This document shows, piece after piece, positions 1 to 7,589 of a stretch of DNA of 33,622 nt (position 1 is the stretch's first letter; each line of letters starts with the position of its first letter). The position numbers were made by a program, and so were the translations under genes. The notes below the pieces were generated by a model. That model did not search any database, was not told the DNA's origin, and worked only from the letters and a program-made list of their open reading frames with translations. Source of the DNA: JBCCMB01 sp039026555 (GTDB lineage: Bacteria > Pseudomonadota > Alphaproteobacteria > Caulobacterales > Hyphomonadaceae); the NCBI GenBank assembly GCA_039026555.1, contig JBCCMB010000017.1:1-33622 (forward strand), written 5' to 3'.

Positions 1-530
1 CAAGATTTCGCGCGCCCATTGGCGAGCTCATAAATGTCGAAGCCTGGATTGTCGCTGAGCGCATGCGCCGTCGGCGCGGCGGCGTTTTCAACCGCCACAT
101 CATCAAACCGGCCCTGTAAACGGTCCAACCGGTAAACGGCGTCATAGCCGGTAATGTTGGCCCAAGGCCGCCATTTCAGAATACGCGCCTCCATCCGGAA
201 AGCGTCGCCCGTTAAGTCATAGGCGACCGGATCTCCATAAACGCCCTGATCGTCCGGAATGCGCACTTGCGCCGTGAAGGATCTCGGCGCGGTCTCCACC
301 AGCGTCACCTCGGCTGCAATGCGCTCATCCGTCAGCCGCGCATAGGTCTGAAGATTGAGGCCGAACATGGCCGCCACGCCGGCCATCGCCAGCGAGAACC
401 CGCCGAATAAGAGCCGCGAGCTTCCAGAAAAGACTTTCAAGCGCGCCATGCGGCCAAGTCCGCCCAGCGTCAGCCCCAACCCGATTAGTCCGACCAAAGC
501 CGGCAAGGTCCACCACACCGAAAGCGACAT
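1..530 (-). CDS. Membrane protein of unknown function, C-terminus cut by window edge
   Basis: This reading frame runs open off the left edge, giving about 176 residues with the stop outside the window. It starts at the ATG at 530, preceded by a GAGGGG ribosome-binding sequence about 7 bases upstream. The protein begins with two hydrophobic segments (about residues 5-25 and 40-60), then a soluble part with LNLQTYARLTDER followed by a W-rich stretch (RILKWRPWANITGYDAVYRLDR). That layout matches a small family often auto-annotated as a 'cation/multidrug efflux pump'. Two membrane helices and a soluble tail do not look like a transporter, so I leave function unassigned. It follows cysH on the same strand after 122 bases and may or may not share its transcript. 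Confidence 0.75.
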   Translation of the reverse strand, partial: MSLSVWWTLPALVGLIGLGLTLGGLGRMARLKVFSGSSRLLFGGFSLAMAGVAAMFGLNLQTYARLTDERIAAEVTLVETAPRSFTAQVRIPDDQGVYGDPVAYDLTGDAFRMEARILKWRPWANITGYDAVYRLDRLQGRFDDVAVENAAAPTAHALSDNPGFDIYELANGRAKS

Positions 531-561
531 GTTGAAATCCCCTCGTGTCACGCCTCCCCGC

Positions 562-577
562 CCGGCGCATTCGCCGG
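562..577 (-). other. GC-rich hairpin between cysH and the membrane protein gene
   Basis: The arms CCGGCG and CGCCGG are perfectly complementary around a CATT loop. A weaker 5-bp hairpin (CGCCT/AGGCG) lies at 605-620, nearer the cysH stop. Neither is followed by a T-run in the minus direction, so they may be weak or factor-assisted terminators of the sulfur operon, or leader structure of the next gene. Function is inferred from position only. Confidence 0.3.
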
Positions 578-652
578 CAGAACGACGTTAGCATAAGGAT
601 CGCGCGCCTAGCGAGAGGCGATGCACACGGTGTTCAGCGGAAGCTGCGCGCC

Positions 653-1390
653 TCAAAAGACGCGAGGACGCTCCACGCGGTCTATGTGCAGGCCGCATTC
701 GGTTTTTTCCTGGCCGGCCCAACGTCCCGAGCGCAAGTCATTGGGGTCACTCGCCGGCGCGGTGCAAGGCCAGCAGCCGATGGAGGGATAGCCTTGCTCA
801 ACCAGCGGGTGCTTCGGCAAATTGCGAAGCCGCAGGAACAAAGCGACATCTTCCGGCGTCCATCCCGCCAGCGGGTTTACCTTGAAGCGCCCATCCGTGT
901 GTTCGAACACCGGCAATTGCATGCGCTCGCCGCCATGAAAGCGTTTGCGGCCGGTAATCCAGGCGTCATAGCCTTTCAGAGCCGGCTCCAAGGGCCGCAC
1001 TTTGCGCAATTCACAGCACACATCGGGATCAGACTTCCATAGATCATTGCGCGGATCTTCCATCTTCCGCTCGTCCTCATCCGGATGGAGCGTCTGAACA
1101 TTGGTGAGGCCCAGAAATTCGGACAGCTCGTCGCGATAATCCAGCGTTTGTTGGAAGTGCATGCCGGTGTCGATGAAAAGAACCGGGAAGGTCGGATCAA
1201 CATCCGCGATCAAAGACAACATCACCGCGCTCTCTGCGCCGAAGGATGAGACGTAACAGATCTTGTCCTTGAACTCGCGAATACGCGCGGCGCGGATCAC
1301 GGTCTGCGCCGAGGCTTCCCGCAGCTCGCCGTTCAAACGCTCTACGCGGTAATCGGGCCGTTCTAAAACACGTGTTTCCGAGTAAGGCAT
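653..1390 (-). CDS. cysH: Assimilatory APS/PAPS reductase (CysH)
   Basis: This 245-residue enzyme reduces adenylylated sulfate to sulfite using thioredoxin or glutaredoxin. It carries SSFGAESAVML near residues 48-58 (the nucleotide pyrophosphatase-type fold). Cys125-Cys126 (CCELRKVRPL) together with Cys206 and Cys209 (GCWPCT) form the CC...CxxC set that binds a 4Fe-4S cluster, and Cys232 lies in the catalytic ECGLH tail. The cluster cysteines favour APS (EC 1.8.4.10) over PAPS as substrate, by family knowledge. The start has a strong GGAGG seven bases upstream. It is the last gene of the sulfur operon, 10 bases after the DUF934 gene. Confidence 0.95.
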   Translation of the reverse strand: MPYSETRVLERPDYRVERLNGELREASAQTVIRAARIREFKDKICYVSSFGAESAVMLSLIADVDPTFPVLFIDTGMHFQQTLDYRDELSEFLGLTNVQTLHPDEDERKMEDPRNDLWKSDPDVCCELRKVRPLEPALKGYDAWITGRKRFHGGERMQLPVFEHTDGRFKVNPLAGWTPEDVALFLRLRNLPKHPLVEQGYPSIGCWPCTAPASDPNDLRSGRWAGQEKTECGLHIDRVERPRVF

Positions 1391-1400
1391 CTTACGCCTC

Positions 1401-1925
1401 CTATGCGTTAACGGGCGTGCGTGCCGCCGCCCGTTGCGCGTAAACAGGGCGGCGTGTATCCGCCGCCGGTTGATAAGCGTCTGTGAATTCTGAAAGCGCC
1501 GCTTCTATCGTTGCAGCCGCCTCGCCAGAGGTAGGGTCAAATTGAAAGGCGTCGAAGCCAGAGCGGGCCATAAACAAAAGCTGGTCGCGCAGCACTTCAC
1601 CGACCGCGCGCAGCTCTCCGTCATAGCCATATCGGCGGCGCAACAGCTGCGCTTGCGAATAACCACGACCGTCCGTGTATTTTGGAAAGCTAATTTCGAC
1701 TAAAGCGATGCGGTCCATATGCTCAGCCAAATCTGACGGATCATCTGCGGGCGATAAACGCACGCCGATCTGCATGTTGCGCGTCAGCAGCGCATCGCTG
1801 TCAGCTGAAAAGCGCGCGGCCGAGACGACAACGCATCCGTCCGCCGGCAGTTCCGCATCGTCTTCAACAAACCGCCAAATGTCGTCGGCGACGCCAGGCG
1901 CGGGATCAAGTTTAACCAGCGGCAT
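1401..1925 (-). CDS. DUF934 protein, sulfite-reduction companion
   Basis: A 174-residue DUF934 family protein. The family is regularly linked to cysI and cysH and is often named 'oxidoreductase probably involved in sulfite reduction', but its biochemical role is not established. The recognisable core is VEISFPKYTDGRGYSQAQLL and the GELRAVGEVLRDQLLFMARSGFDAF block; the tail is Ala/Pro-rich. I chose the ATG at 1925 because AAGGAGG lies just upstream; an in-frame start 15 residues earlier has no such site. The start overlaps the end of cysI by 14 bases, which suggests translational coupling. Confidence 0.88.
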   Translation of the reverse strand: MPLVKLDPAPGVADDIWRFVEDDAELPADGCVVVSAARFSADSDALLTRNMQIGVRLSPADDPSDLAEHMDRIALVEISFPKYTDGRGYSQAQLLRRRYGYDGELRAVGEVLRDQLLFMARSGFDAFQFDPTSGEAAATIEAALSEFTDAYQPAADTRRPVYAQRAAARTPVNA

Positions 1926-3573
1926 AAAGCGCCTCCTTAAACGGATCTGCGCCAACGCGTTCGAACGCATCGATGAATGTTTCGTCTTTCGTTTCGCGCA
2001 GCGCGATATAGCGCTCCACCACGCGCTTCAGCGCAGGCGCGACGGCGTCTTTCGCCAGGCCCGGCCCTTGAATGGCGCCGATCGCGGCTTTTTCATCCGC
2101 GCGACCGCCAAATGTGATTTGGTACAATTCCTCGCCGCGCCGATCGACGCCCAATATGCCGATATGCCCGACATGATGGTGGCCGCACGCATTAATGCAG
2201 CCGGAGAAATTGATGTGCAGCTTGCCGGCTTCAGCTTCCAAACCGCTCGTCACCAAAACATCTTGGATGTCCATCGCCACGGGAATGGAGCGCGCGTTGG
2301 CCAAGTTGCAATAGTCCAAGCCTGGGCAGCAAATGAGGTCAGACGCCAAATCAACATTCGCTGTCGAAAGACCAGCATCGTCGAGCGCGACATAGACGCC
2401 GTAAAGATCATCCAGCTTCACATGCGGCAGCACCAAATTCTGCACATGGGTGACGCGAATATCGTCAAACGAATAGGCTTTAGCCAAATCCGCCGCGACA
2501 CGCATTTGCTCCGACGTCGCATCCCCCGGCGCGACGCCCAAGGGTTTGAGCGAAATGGTGACTGAGGCGTAGCCCGGCACTTTATGTGGGTTGAGGTTCA
2601 CCTCCGCCCAACGTGCAAAGGCGGGATCGCCGGCCTTGGCGCGCTCAAACGCATCTGATGTTTCCGGCAGCGTTTCAAATTTAGGCGGCGCAAAATACGC
2701 GTTGATCCGATCCACCTCATCCTGAGACAGTTCGATGCGCTCATGATTTTGCTGCGCTTCGTATTCGGCCTCGACTTCGGCTTTGAACGCGTCCAACCCA
2801 AGTTCCGTCACCAGGATTTTTATCCGGGCTTTGTATTTATTATCCCGGCGGCCATGGCGATTATAGACGCGCATGATCGCTTCCAAATAGCTCAGCAGAT
2901 CGGCTTTAGAGACACAGTCGCGCACCGTAACGGCCACATGCGGCGTGCGTCCTTGACCGCCGCCGACCAGAACTTCAAAGCCCGTCTCACCATCCGCGTT
3001 TTGCTTCATGTGCAAGCCGATATCGTGCACGCGCACCGCCGCGCGATCCGTGTCGGCCGCCGTCACCGCGATCTTGAATTTGCGCGGCAGGAAGGAAAAT
3101 TCCGGATGGAAGGTCGACCATTGGCGCAATATCTCGCACCACGGACGCGGATCTTCCAACTCATCCGCCGCGGCGCCCGCAAACTGATCCGACGTCACAT
3201 TCCGGATGCAATTGCCGGAGGTTTGAATGGCGTGCATTTCAACGTCCGCGAGCGCGTCCAACACGTCCGGCATGTCCGCCAGCGCGATCCAATTATATTG
3301 GATGTTCTGGCGCGTGGTGAAATGGCCATAGCCCTTGTCGTACGTGTCCGCGATGTCGGCGAGCGCCCGCATCTGCTTGGACGATAGCTGGCCGTAAGGG
3401 ATCGCCACCCGCAGCATATAGGCGTGCATTTGCAGATAAACGCCATTCATCAAACGCAGCGGCTTGAAATGGTTCTCGTCCAATTCGCCGGACAGACGCC
3501 GCGCGACCTGACCACGAAATTGGTCGGCCCGCTCGCGCACCAATTGCGCATCGAATTCGTCATAACGATACAT
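1912..3573 (-). CDS. cysI: Sulfite (or nitrite/sulfite) reductase haemoprotein
   Basis: A 553-residue siroheme and 4Fe-4S reductase that converts sulfite to sulfide in six electrons. The siroheme-contact motifs TTRQNIQ (residues 86-92) and NCIRNV (121-126) are present. The cluster ligands are Cys416 and Cys422 (CPGLDYC) and Cys459 and Cys463 (CINAC), the classical C-x5-C...C-x3-C set. Its operon partners (cobA, DUF2849, DUF934, cysH) argue for sulfite rather than nitrite. No cysJ flavoprotein lies in the window, so the electron donor is not evident; ferredoxin is possible. The stop of the GST gene directly abuts this ATG, with GGAG about 11 bases upstream. Confidence 0.95.
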   Translation of the reverse strand: MYRYDEFDAQLVRERADQFRGQVARRLSGELDENHFKPLRLMNGVYLQMHAYMLRVAIPYGQLSSKQMRALADIADTYDKGYGHFTTRQNIQYNWIALADMPDVLDALADVEMHAIQTSGNCIRNVTSDQFAGAAADELEDPRPWCEILRQWSTFHPEFSFLPRKFKIAVTAADTDRAAVRVHDIGLHMKQNADGETGFEVLVGGGQGRTPHVAVTVRDCVSKADLLSYLEAIMRVYNRHGRRDNKYKARIKILVTELGLDAFKAEVEAEYEAQQNHERIELSQDEVDRINAYFAPPKFETLPETSDAFERAKAGDPAFARWAEVNLNPHKVPGYASVTISLKPLGVAPGDATSEQMRVAADLAKAYSFDDIRVTHVQNLVLPHVKLDDLYGVYVALDDAGLSTANVDLASDLICCPGLDYCNLANARSIPVAMDIQDVLVTSGLEAEAGKLHINFSGCINACGHHHVGHIGILGVDRRGEELYQITFGGRADEKAAIGAIQGPGLAKDAVAPALKRVVERYIALRETKDETFIDAFERVGADPFKEALYAAG

Positions 3574-4203
3574 CTAAACGGTCTCCGCCGCGTGTTCTAA
3601 GCCCAGATCGGTCTCCACCCGCGCCACCCAGCGGCGCACGTTTGGAAACTCGTTCAAATCAAACCCGCCCTCATGCGCCCACCGCGTGTAGGCGACCAAA
3701 GCAACGTCCGCGAGCGTCAGCCCATCGCCGACGAGATAATCGGTGTAGGTGCATTGCATTTCCATAACGCCGAGCGCCCGGCGTCCCTTGGCGAAAAGAT
3801 CGGGGTCAAGATCAGCTTCGTCGGCGCCCTGATATTTCAGCTTGGACCGGCGCACCGCCACATAGGGTTCGTGCGAATACTGCTCCCAAAACAGCCAGCT
3901 CATCATCTGCGCGCGTGCGAACGCATCCGCCGGCAGCAAGTTCGAGCCGTTCATTTCGGCCAGATACATCATGATGGCGTTGGATTGCGGTAGGACTCGT
4001 CCATCTGGAAACCGCGCAATCGGCACTTGTCCAGCCGGATTGATCGCCAAGAAAGCTTCAGATTGCGTCCCGCCATTGAAGATGTCGATCTCAACCCAAT
4101 CATAATCAACGCCCAAGCGGTCGGCGACCCAACGCGGCTTCAAGCAATTCCCGCTTTCGGAATTGCCATAGAGCGTCAGTTTTTCAATTGCGCGCTGGGG
4201 CAT
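3574..4203 (-). CDS. Glutathione S-transferase family protein inside the sulfur operon
   Basis: A 209-residue protein with the two-domain GST layout. The N-terminal thioredoxin-like fold (residues about 8-85) includes NSESGNCLKPRW, the cis-proline region QVPIARFPDG, and LPQSNAIMMYLAE for glutathione contact. The helical C-domain ends with LADVALVAYTRWAHEGGF. The substrate is unknown. It starts one base inside the stop of the DUF2849 gene (TAATG) and ends directly against the cysI start, so it is an integral part of the operon rather than a neighbour. Its position suggests handling of a sulfur metabolite or a glutathione-linked step, but that is inference. Confidence 0.9.
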   Translation of the reverse strand: MPQRAIEKLTLYGNSESGNCLKPRWVADRLGVDYDWVEIDIFNGGTQSEAFLAINPAGQVPIARFPDGRVLPQSNAIMMYLAEMNGSNLLPADAFARAQMMSWLFWEQYSHEPYVAVRRSKLKYQGADEADLDPDLFAKGRRALGVMEMQCTYTDYLVGDGLTLADVALVAYTRWAHEGGFDLNEFPNVRRWVARVETDLGLEHAAETV

Positions 4204-4523
4204 TAGACATTCCCCGCTTGCTTACCGAAATGACGATGCACGGTCGGACCCGTCGCCCGGATGGTCTCGCGCAAGATTTCGCGTCCCGCGATCTCGCCCT
4301 CATCGGAGACTTCCGTCAGATAAGGATCATTCGCGCGGGTTTGATCAGCGTTCGCCGCCGCCAGCGCGGCGTCAGCGGCCTCGCCGACCAGCACGTCCGC
4401 CGCTGAGATGTCTTCCGACCAATCACCCGCAGCGTCGCGATAAATAGTCCGCCCCGTGCGCGCATTCCAAGCGGTCACGATCTTAGGCGTGTCGGGCGAT
4501 AATTTTGGACGAACAGAGCTCAT
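4203..4523 (-). CDS. DUF2849 protein
   Basis: A 106-residue protein of the DUF2849 family, typified here by PKIVTAWNARTGRTIYRDAAGDWS and a later acidic region. In alphaproteobacteria the family sits just upstream of the sulfite reductase gene, as it does here with a GST gene in between. No catalytic residues are evident and the function is unknown. The start overlaps the end of cobA by four bases (ATGA) and the stop overlaps the next ATG by one base, consistent with coupled translation. Confidence 0.85.
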   Translation of the reverse strand: MSSVRPKLSPDTPKIVTAWNARTGRTIYRDAAGDWSEDISAADVLVGEAADAALAAANADQTRANDPYLTEVSDEGEIAGREILRETIRATGPTVHRHFGKQAGNV

Positions 4524-5332
4524 TGCGCCGCCTCCGCGCTTAAGGCTTGTGATTTGAGCGCTTCAAGCCCCAAGCCCGCGACTTCGCCGATGATCAGTAA
4601 GGCGGGCCCGGTAATCCCGTGGCGCTCCATCAACTCCGACAAGCCGCCCAGCATTCCGAAGACTTGCAGCTCGTTCGCGCGCGTGCCGTTCTCAATCACC
4701 GCAACCGGCGTATTGGCGTCGCGACCGGCGCGCCGCAGCCGCGCAGAAATCATCGGCGCGGCGCCGACGCCCATGAAGACGACGACTGTCTGATTGGCCC
4801 GCGCCAAAGCGTCCCAATCCAGATCCGGCTCTTCGCCCAATTTCGCATGGCCGGTGACAAACGTAACCGCCTGCGCGTGATCGCGATGGGTGAGCGGAAT
4901 TTGGGCCGATGCGGCGCATCCCAAAGCGGATGAAACGCCTGGCGCGACATCAACCTCAATACCCGCATCGCGCAGCGCTTCAACCTCTTCGCCACCACGG
5001 CCGAAGATAAAAGGATCGCCGCCCTTCAAACGCACCACGGTCTTACCCGCGCGGGCCGCTTCGATCATGCGCGCATGAATGTCCGTCTGCGGCACGGAAT
5101 GATCACCCTTTGACTTTCCAACGGGAACGAGTTCCGCATACGTCGGAGCGAGCGCCATGACGTCATCGCCGACCAGACGGTCGTAAAAGATCACGTCAGC
5201 CGCCTGGATGCGTTTGAGCGCCTTAACCGTCAGAAGATCAGCATCGCCGGGACCCGCCCCCACCAAGGACACACGACCCGCGCCAGATTGCGCGATACGA
5301 TTGATCTTGCGTTCAAACGCCGGCGAGGCCAT
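4520..5332 (-). CDS. cobA: Uroporphyrinogen-III C-methyltransferase
   Basis: A 270-residue SAM-dependent enzyme that methylates uroporphyrinogen III twice to give precorrin-2, the precursor of siroheme needed by the neighbouring CysI. Signature motifs are VSLVGAGPGDADLLTVKA (residues about 21-38), VVRLKGGDPFIFGRGGEE (about 97-114) and GVSSALGCAASAQIPLTHRD. The length fits the stand-alone SUMT/CobA type. The CysG dehydrogenase/ferrochelatase half is absent, so those steps must be encoded elsewhere. It is the first gene of the operon, with AAAGGA about 9 bases before the ATG. Naming as cobA or cysG-C is conventional. Confidence 0.93.
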   Translation of the reverse strand: MASPAFERKINRIAQSGAGRVSLVGAGPGDADLLTVKALKRIQAADVIFYDRLVGDDVMALAPTYAELVPVGKSKGDHSVPQTDIHARMIEAARAGKTVVRLKGGDPFIFGRGGEEVEALRDAGIEVDVAPGVSSALGCAASAQIPLTHRDHAQAVTFVTGHAKLGEEPDLDWDALARANQTVVVFMGVGAAPMISARLRRAGRDANTPVAVIENGTRANELQVFGMLGGLSELMERHGITGPALLIIGEVAGLGLEALKSQALSAEAAQ

Positions 5333-5491
5333 AAGCTGCGTCCTTTAGTTTTTCTCAAACGTTTGCGCGCTTCGTCTTAAGCAAGGCGCGCCGACGCTGA
5401 GAGCGCCGCTAATCCTGAACGATAAGTGGACCCGGCGCGGGTTAAGAACAATGGACGTCTTCTAAGGCGAAGCATTAGAGAAGCTTCAAGC
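5333..5491. promoter_or_regulatory. Divergent promoter region of the sulfur operon and LysR gene
   Basis: These 159 bases separate the cobA start from the LysR start and must hold both promoters. An imperfect dyad, TTAAGAA (from 5442) and TCTTCTAA (to 5465), lies just before the LysR start, as expected for an autoregulatory LysR site. I see no confident -35/-10 pair. The operator assignment is inference from position. Confidence 0.35.
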
Positions 5492-6421
5492 ATGATTGAG
5501 ACCGATCGATTACCGCCGCTAAACGCCCTTCGCGCCTTCGAGGCCGCGGCAAGGCGTTTGTCTTTCACCAAAGCCGCCGATGAACTGAATGTGACGCCCG
5601 GCGCGATCTCGCAGCAAATCCGCCAATTGGAGGAGTTCGCCGGCGCTCCCCTCTTTCGCCGCACGGGTCGACAAGTCTTGCTGACCGATACAGGACAGGC
5701 GGCCCTTCCCCTGCTAAGCGCAGCCTTCGAAAAAATGACCGAAGCGGCGCATGTTTTGCGGACACCGCAACGTCGCGGGCGATTAATGGTGTCGGCCGCC
5801 CCCTCCTTCGCCACAAAATGGTTGGCGCACCGCCTCGACAGTTTTCAGCAGGAAAATCCGGAGGCGGAGATTTGGGTCTCCGCTGATATGGCGATTATCG
5901 ATTTTACCGGCCCCGACATCGATCTCGCCATCCGTTACGGCCCGGGCGGATATGAAGGCCTGAAGTACGACAAGCTCCTGTCCGAGACGGTGCTGCCTGT
6001 GTGTTCTCCGAACCTGTTGGACGGACCGAATGGCATTAAACGGCCGGAAGACCTCGCACATCATACATTGCTGCACGATCAAAGCGTGGATGATGATCCC
6101 TCCTGCCCGAGTTGGAGCAATTGGCTCGCTGCGCGCGGGGTGACCGACGTCAACACGGCGCGCGGGCCACGTTTCAACCAAACGTCGATGGTGGTCGAGG
6201 CGGCTGCGGCGGGTCGCGGCGTCGCCCTCGCGAAAAAAGCCATCGCCGCCTCCGATCTCGATGAAGGGCGCTTAGTTGCGCCTTTCGCGGACGGAGCGGC
6301 GGATTTGGACTACGCGTATTGGATCGTTTGGCCGCGCGGCCGCACGCAAAGCCAGGTGGCGCGCGACTTCATCAAATGGCTGAAAGCCGAAGCGCTCGCC
6401 GAAGAAGTGGTCGGCGTTTAG
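5492..6421 (+). CDS. LysR-family transcriptional regulator, GcvA-like
   Basis: A 309-residue regulator. The N-terminus RLPPLNALRAFEAAARRLSF followed by TKAADELNVTPGAISQQIRQLEE is the winged helix of the GcvA branch of LysR proteins. The rest (about 95-300) is the periplasmic-binding-like effector domain. I start at the ATG at 5492, because GcvA-type proteins begin a few residues before DRLPPLNAL; an upstream in-frame ATG would add 22 unconserved residues. It diverges from cobA and could control the sulfur operon, but GcvA relatives regulate many targets, so this is only a positional guess. Its stop overlaps the converging thioesterase gene by four bases. Confidence 0.9.
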   Translation: MIETDRLPPLNALRAFEAAARRLSFTKAADELNVTPGAISQQIRQLEEFAGAPLFRRTGRQVLLTDTGQAALPLLSAAFEKMTEAAHVLRTPQRRGRLMVSAAPSFATKWLAHRLDSFQQENPEAEIWVSADMAIIDFTGPDIDLAIRYGPGGYEGLKYDKLLSETVLPVCSPNLLDGPNGIKRPEDLAHHTLLHDQSVDDDPSCPSWSNWLAARGVTDVNTARGPRFNQTSMVVEAAAAGRGVALAKKAIAASDLDEGRLVAPFADGAADLDYAYWIVWPRGRTQSQVARDFIKWLKAEALAEEVVGV

Positions 6422-6870
6422 GCGTCCTCTCCGGTGACATCGAACGCCGCGAGAACGTCCTGCGTCACGCGTGACGGCTTCCGCGTCGCCGCATCGACCA
6501 TGCACCAAACTGTGCGCGATCGCGCGGAGAAACGCTTCGCGCCAGGTTTTCGAATGTCGACAAACCGGTCGAAGCGCGGCCCGGACGCGACGCCCAGCCA
6601 TGTGCGCACCTCCGCGCCCTCGCCGGGTACAATCGGATCGCGATAATCGATTTCATGCCTGAGCGCGACCCAAACCCATGCGTCCTGCATGTCTGTCGGA
6701 GCGACGGTGCGCCAATGCGTGGTCGCCGCATCCTGCACCCAGCGCAGATAGACCACATTGTTCACATGGCCCAACTCGTCGAAATCCGAAGCATCCGGCG
6801 CAACGCTCATGACAAAGGCGGCGTCGAAATCCACGGCGCCGCGACCGGTCTGTCCATCCATGGGCGTCAT
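6418..6870 (-). CDS. Hotdog-fold acyl-CoA thioesterase (4HBT family)
   Basis: A 150-residue protein of the 4-hydroxybenzoyl-CoA thioesterase type. The motif DFDELGHVNNVVYLRWVQDAA (residues about 27-47) holds the conserved D-x-x-GHVNN-x-x-Y active-site region. A second conserved stretch is ALRHEIDYRDPIVPGE. It probably hydrolyses an acyl-CoA, with chain specificity unknown. An alternative ATG three codons downstream cannot be excluded because neither start has a clear ribosome-binding site. It lies five bases after the DUF1737 gene on the same strand. Confidence 0.85.
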   Translation of the reverse strand: MTPMDGQTGRGAVDFDAAFVMSVAPDASDFDELGHVNNVVYLRWVQDAATTHWRTVAPTDMQDAWVWVALRHEIDYRDPIVPGEGAEVRTWLGVASGPRFDRFVDIRKPGAKRFSARSRTVWCMVDAATRKPSRVTQDVLAAFDVTGEDA

Positions 6871-6875
6871 GTGCG

Positions 6876-7082
6876 CTAGACGTCGCTGAGTTTCAGGTCG
6901 GGAGAATAGTCTGCGCCTTCAACCTCCTTCACGACGGCCTGACCGCAAACCATCCGCGCCGTCGCTGCATCATACGCCAAAGTCGGGCCTCCATGCAGGG
7001 TCCAGCCGGCGTTCAGCGCCGCGGTGACTTTGTGGCAGAAGGAGCTGTCGTCCGGGCCGGTAAGATATCGATACGCTTTCAT
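6876..7082 (-). CDS. DUF1737 small protein
   Basis: A 68-residue protein matching the DUF1737 pattern: MKAYRYLTGPDDSSFCHKV, then LNAGWTLHGGPTLAYD and a C-terminal VCGQAVVKEV. The family has no assigned function; the Gly-Trp-x-Leu-x-Gly core suggests a small compact fold. I chose the ATG at 7082 because GGAGG lies about four bases upstream; a longer start adds 16 Arg/Ser-rich residues. It probably shares a transcript with the thioesterase gene. Confidence 0.8.
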   Translation of the reverse strand: MKAYRYLTGPDDSSFCHKVTAALNAGWTLHGGPTLAYDAATARMVCGQAVVKEVEGADYSPDLKLSDV

Positions 7083-7175
7083 GTGGCCTCCGCTGGATGA
7101 ACGCCCGCGACGGCGTGGCGCACTGGCCATTTACGCCTTCGCGCCAACATATGGAAGAAGAGCCGGGTTGCGCGT

Positions 7176-7192
7176 CTAATCTGCGCGATTAG
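7176..7192. promoter_or_regulatory. Perfect inverted repeat in a divergent intergenic region
   Basis: CTAATC and GATTAG are perfect complements around TGCGC. The site lies between the DUF1737 gene (start 7082, minus) and the chorismate mutase gene (start 7248, plus), where an operator for a dimeric regulator would be expected. No T-run follows on either strand, so a terminator is less likely. The cognate regulator is unknown. Confidence 0.35.
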
Positions 7193-7247
7193 TGTGCCGC
7201 GCCAAACGCGCCGCTGCGCGCATATCAAGAACGGACCCACGCGCCCT

Positions 7248-7589
7248 ATGACCATTTACACGTCCGAGCCTCGCAATAACACGTCAGATACGTGTCAGAC
7301 CATGGCGGATGTGCGCTATGAGATTGATCGGATCGACCAATTGCTGGTCGCGATCTTGTCCGAGCGTGTGAGCTATATGAACGCCGCCGCGCGTATTAAG
7401 GGCGATCGGGATTTGGTGCGCGACGAGGCGCGTATCGAAGAGGTGGTATCAAAAGTGCTCGCGGCGGCGAAAACGGCGGGCCTGCCCGCCAGCGTCGCCG
7501 AGCCAGTCTGGCGTACGCTTATCGAACACTGCATCGCCTATGAATTCGACGCGTTCGACGCGCTGAGATCTTCCGACAGCGCGAGCTGA
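7248..7589 (+). CDS. Chorismate mutase, AroQ type
   Basis: A 113-residue stand-alone AroQ-class chorismate mutase, which rearranges chorismate to prephenate for phenylalanine and tyrosine synthesis. The helical pattern VRYEIDRIDQLLVAILSERV...AAARIKGD...VRDEARIEEVVSKV matches the family, with the conserved Arg, Lys and Glu positions. An isochorismate-pyruvate lyase role is possible for such short proteins but nothing nearby supports it. The ATG at 7248 is chosen because upstream residues are unlike the family. The last 52 bases overlap the end of the converging Hpt gene. Confidence 0.85.
   Translation: MTIYTSEPRNNTSDTCQTMADVRYEIDRIDQLLVAILSERVSYMNAAARIKGDRDLVRDEARIEEVVSKVLAAAKTAGLPASVAEPVWRTLIEHCIAYEFDAFDALRSSDSAS

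Noticed and set aside
1675..2565. Long plus-strand open frame opposite cysI and the DUF934 gene
   Set aside because: It is antisense to two clear, conserved genes, has no recognisable domain or ribosome-binding site, and such frames are common in GC-rich DNA.
5426..5491. Longer LysR start at 5426
   Set aside because: The 22 extra residues are not like the GcvA-type N-terminus, and the region is needed for the divergent promoters.
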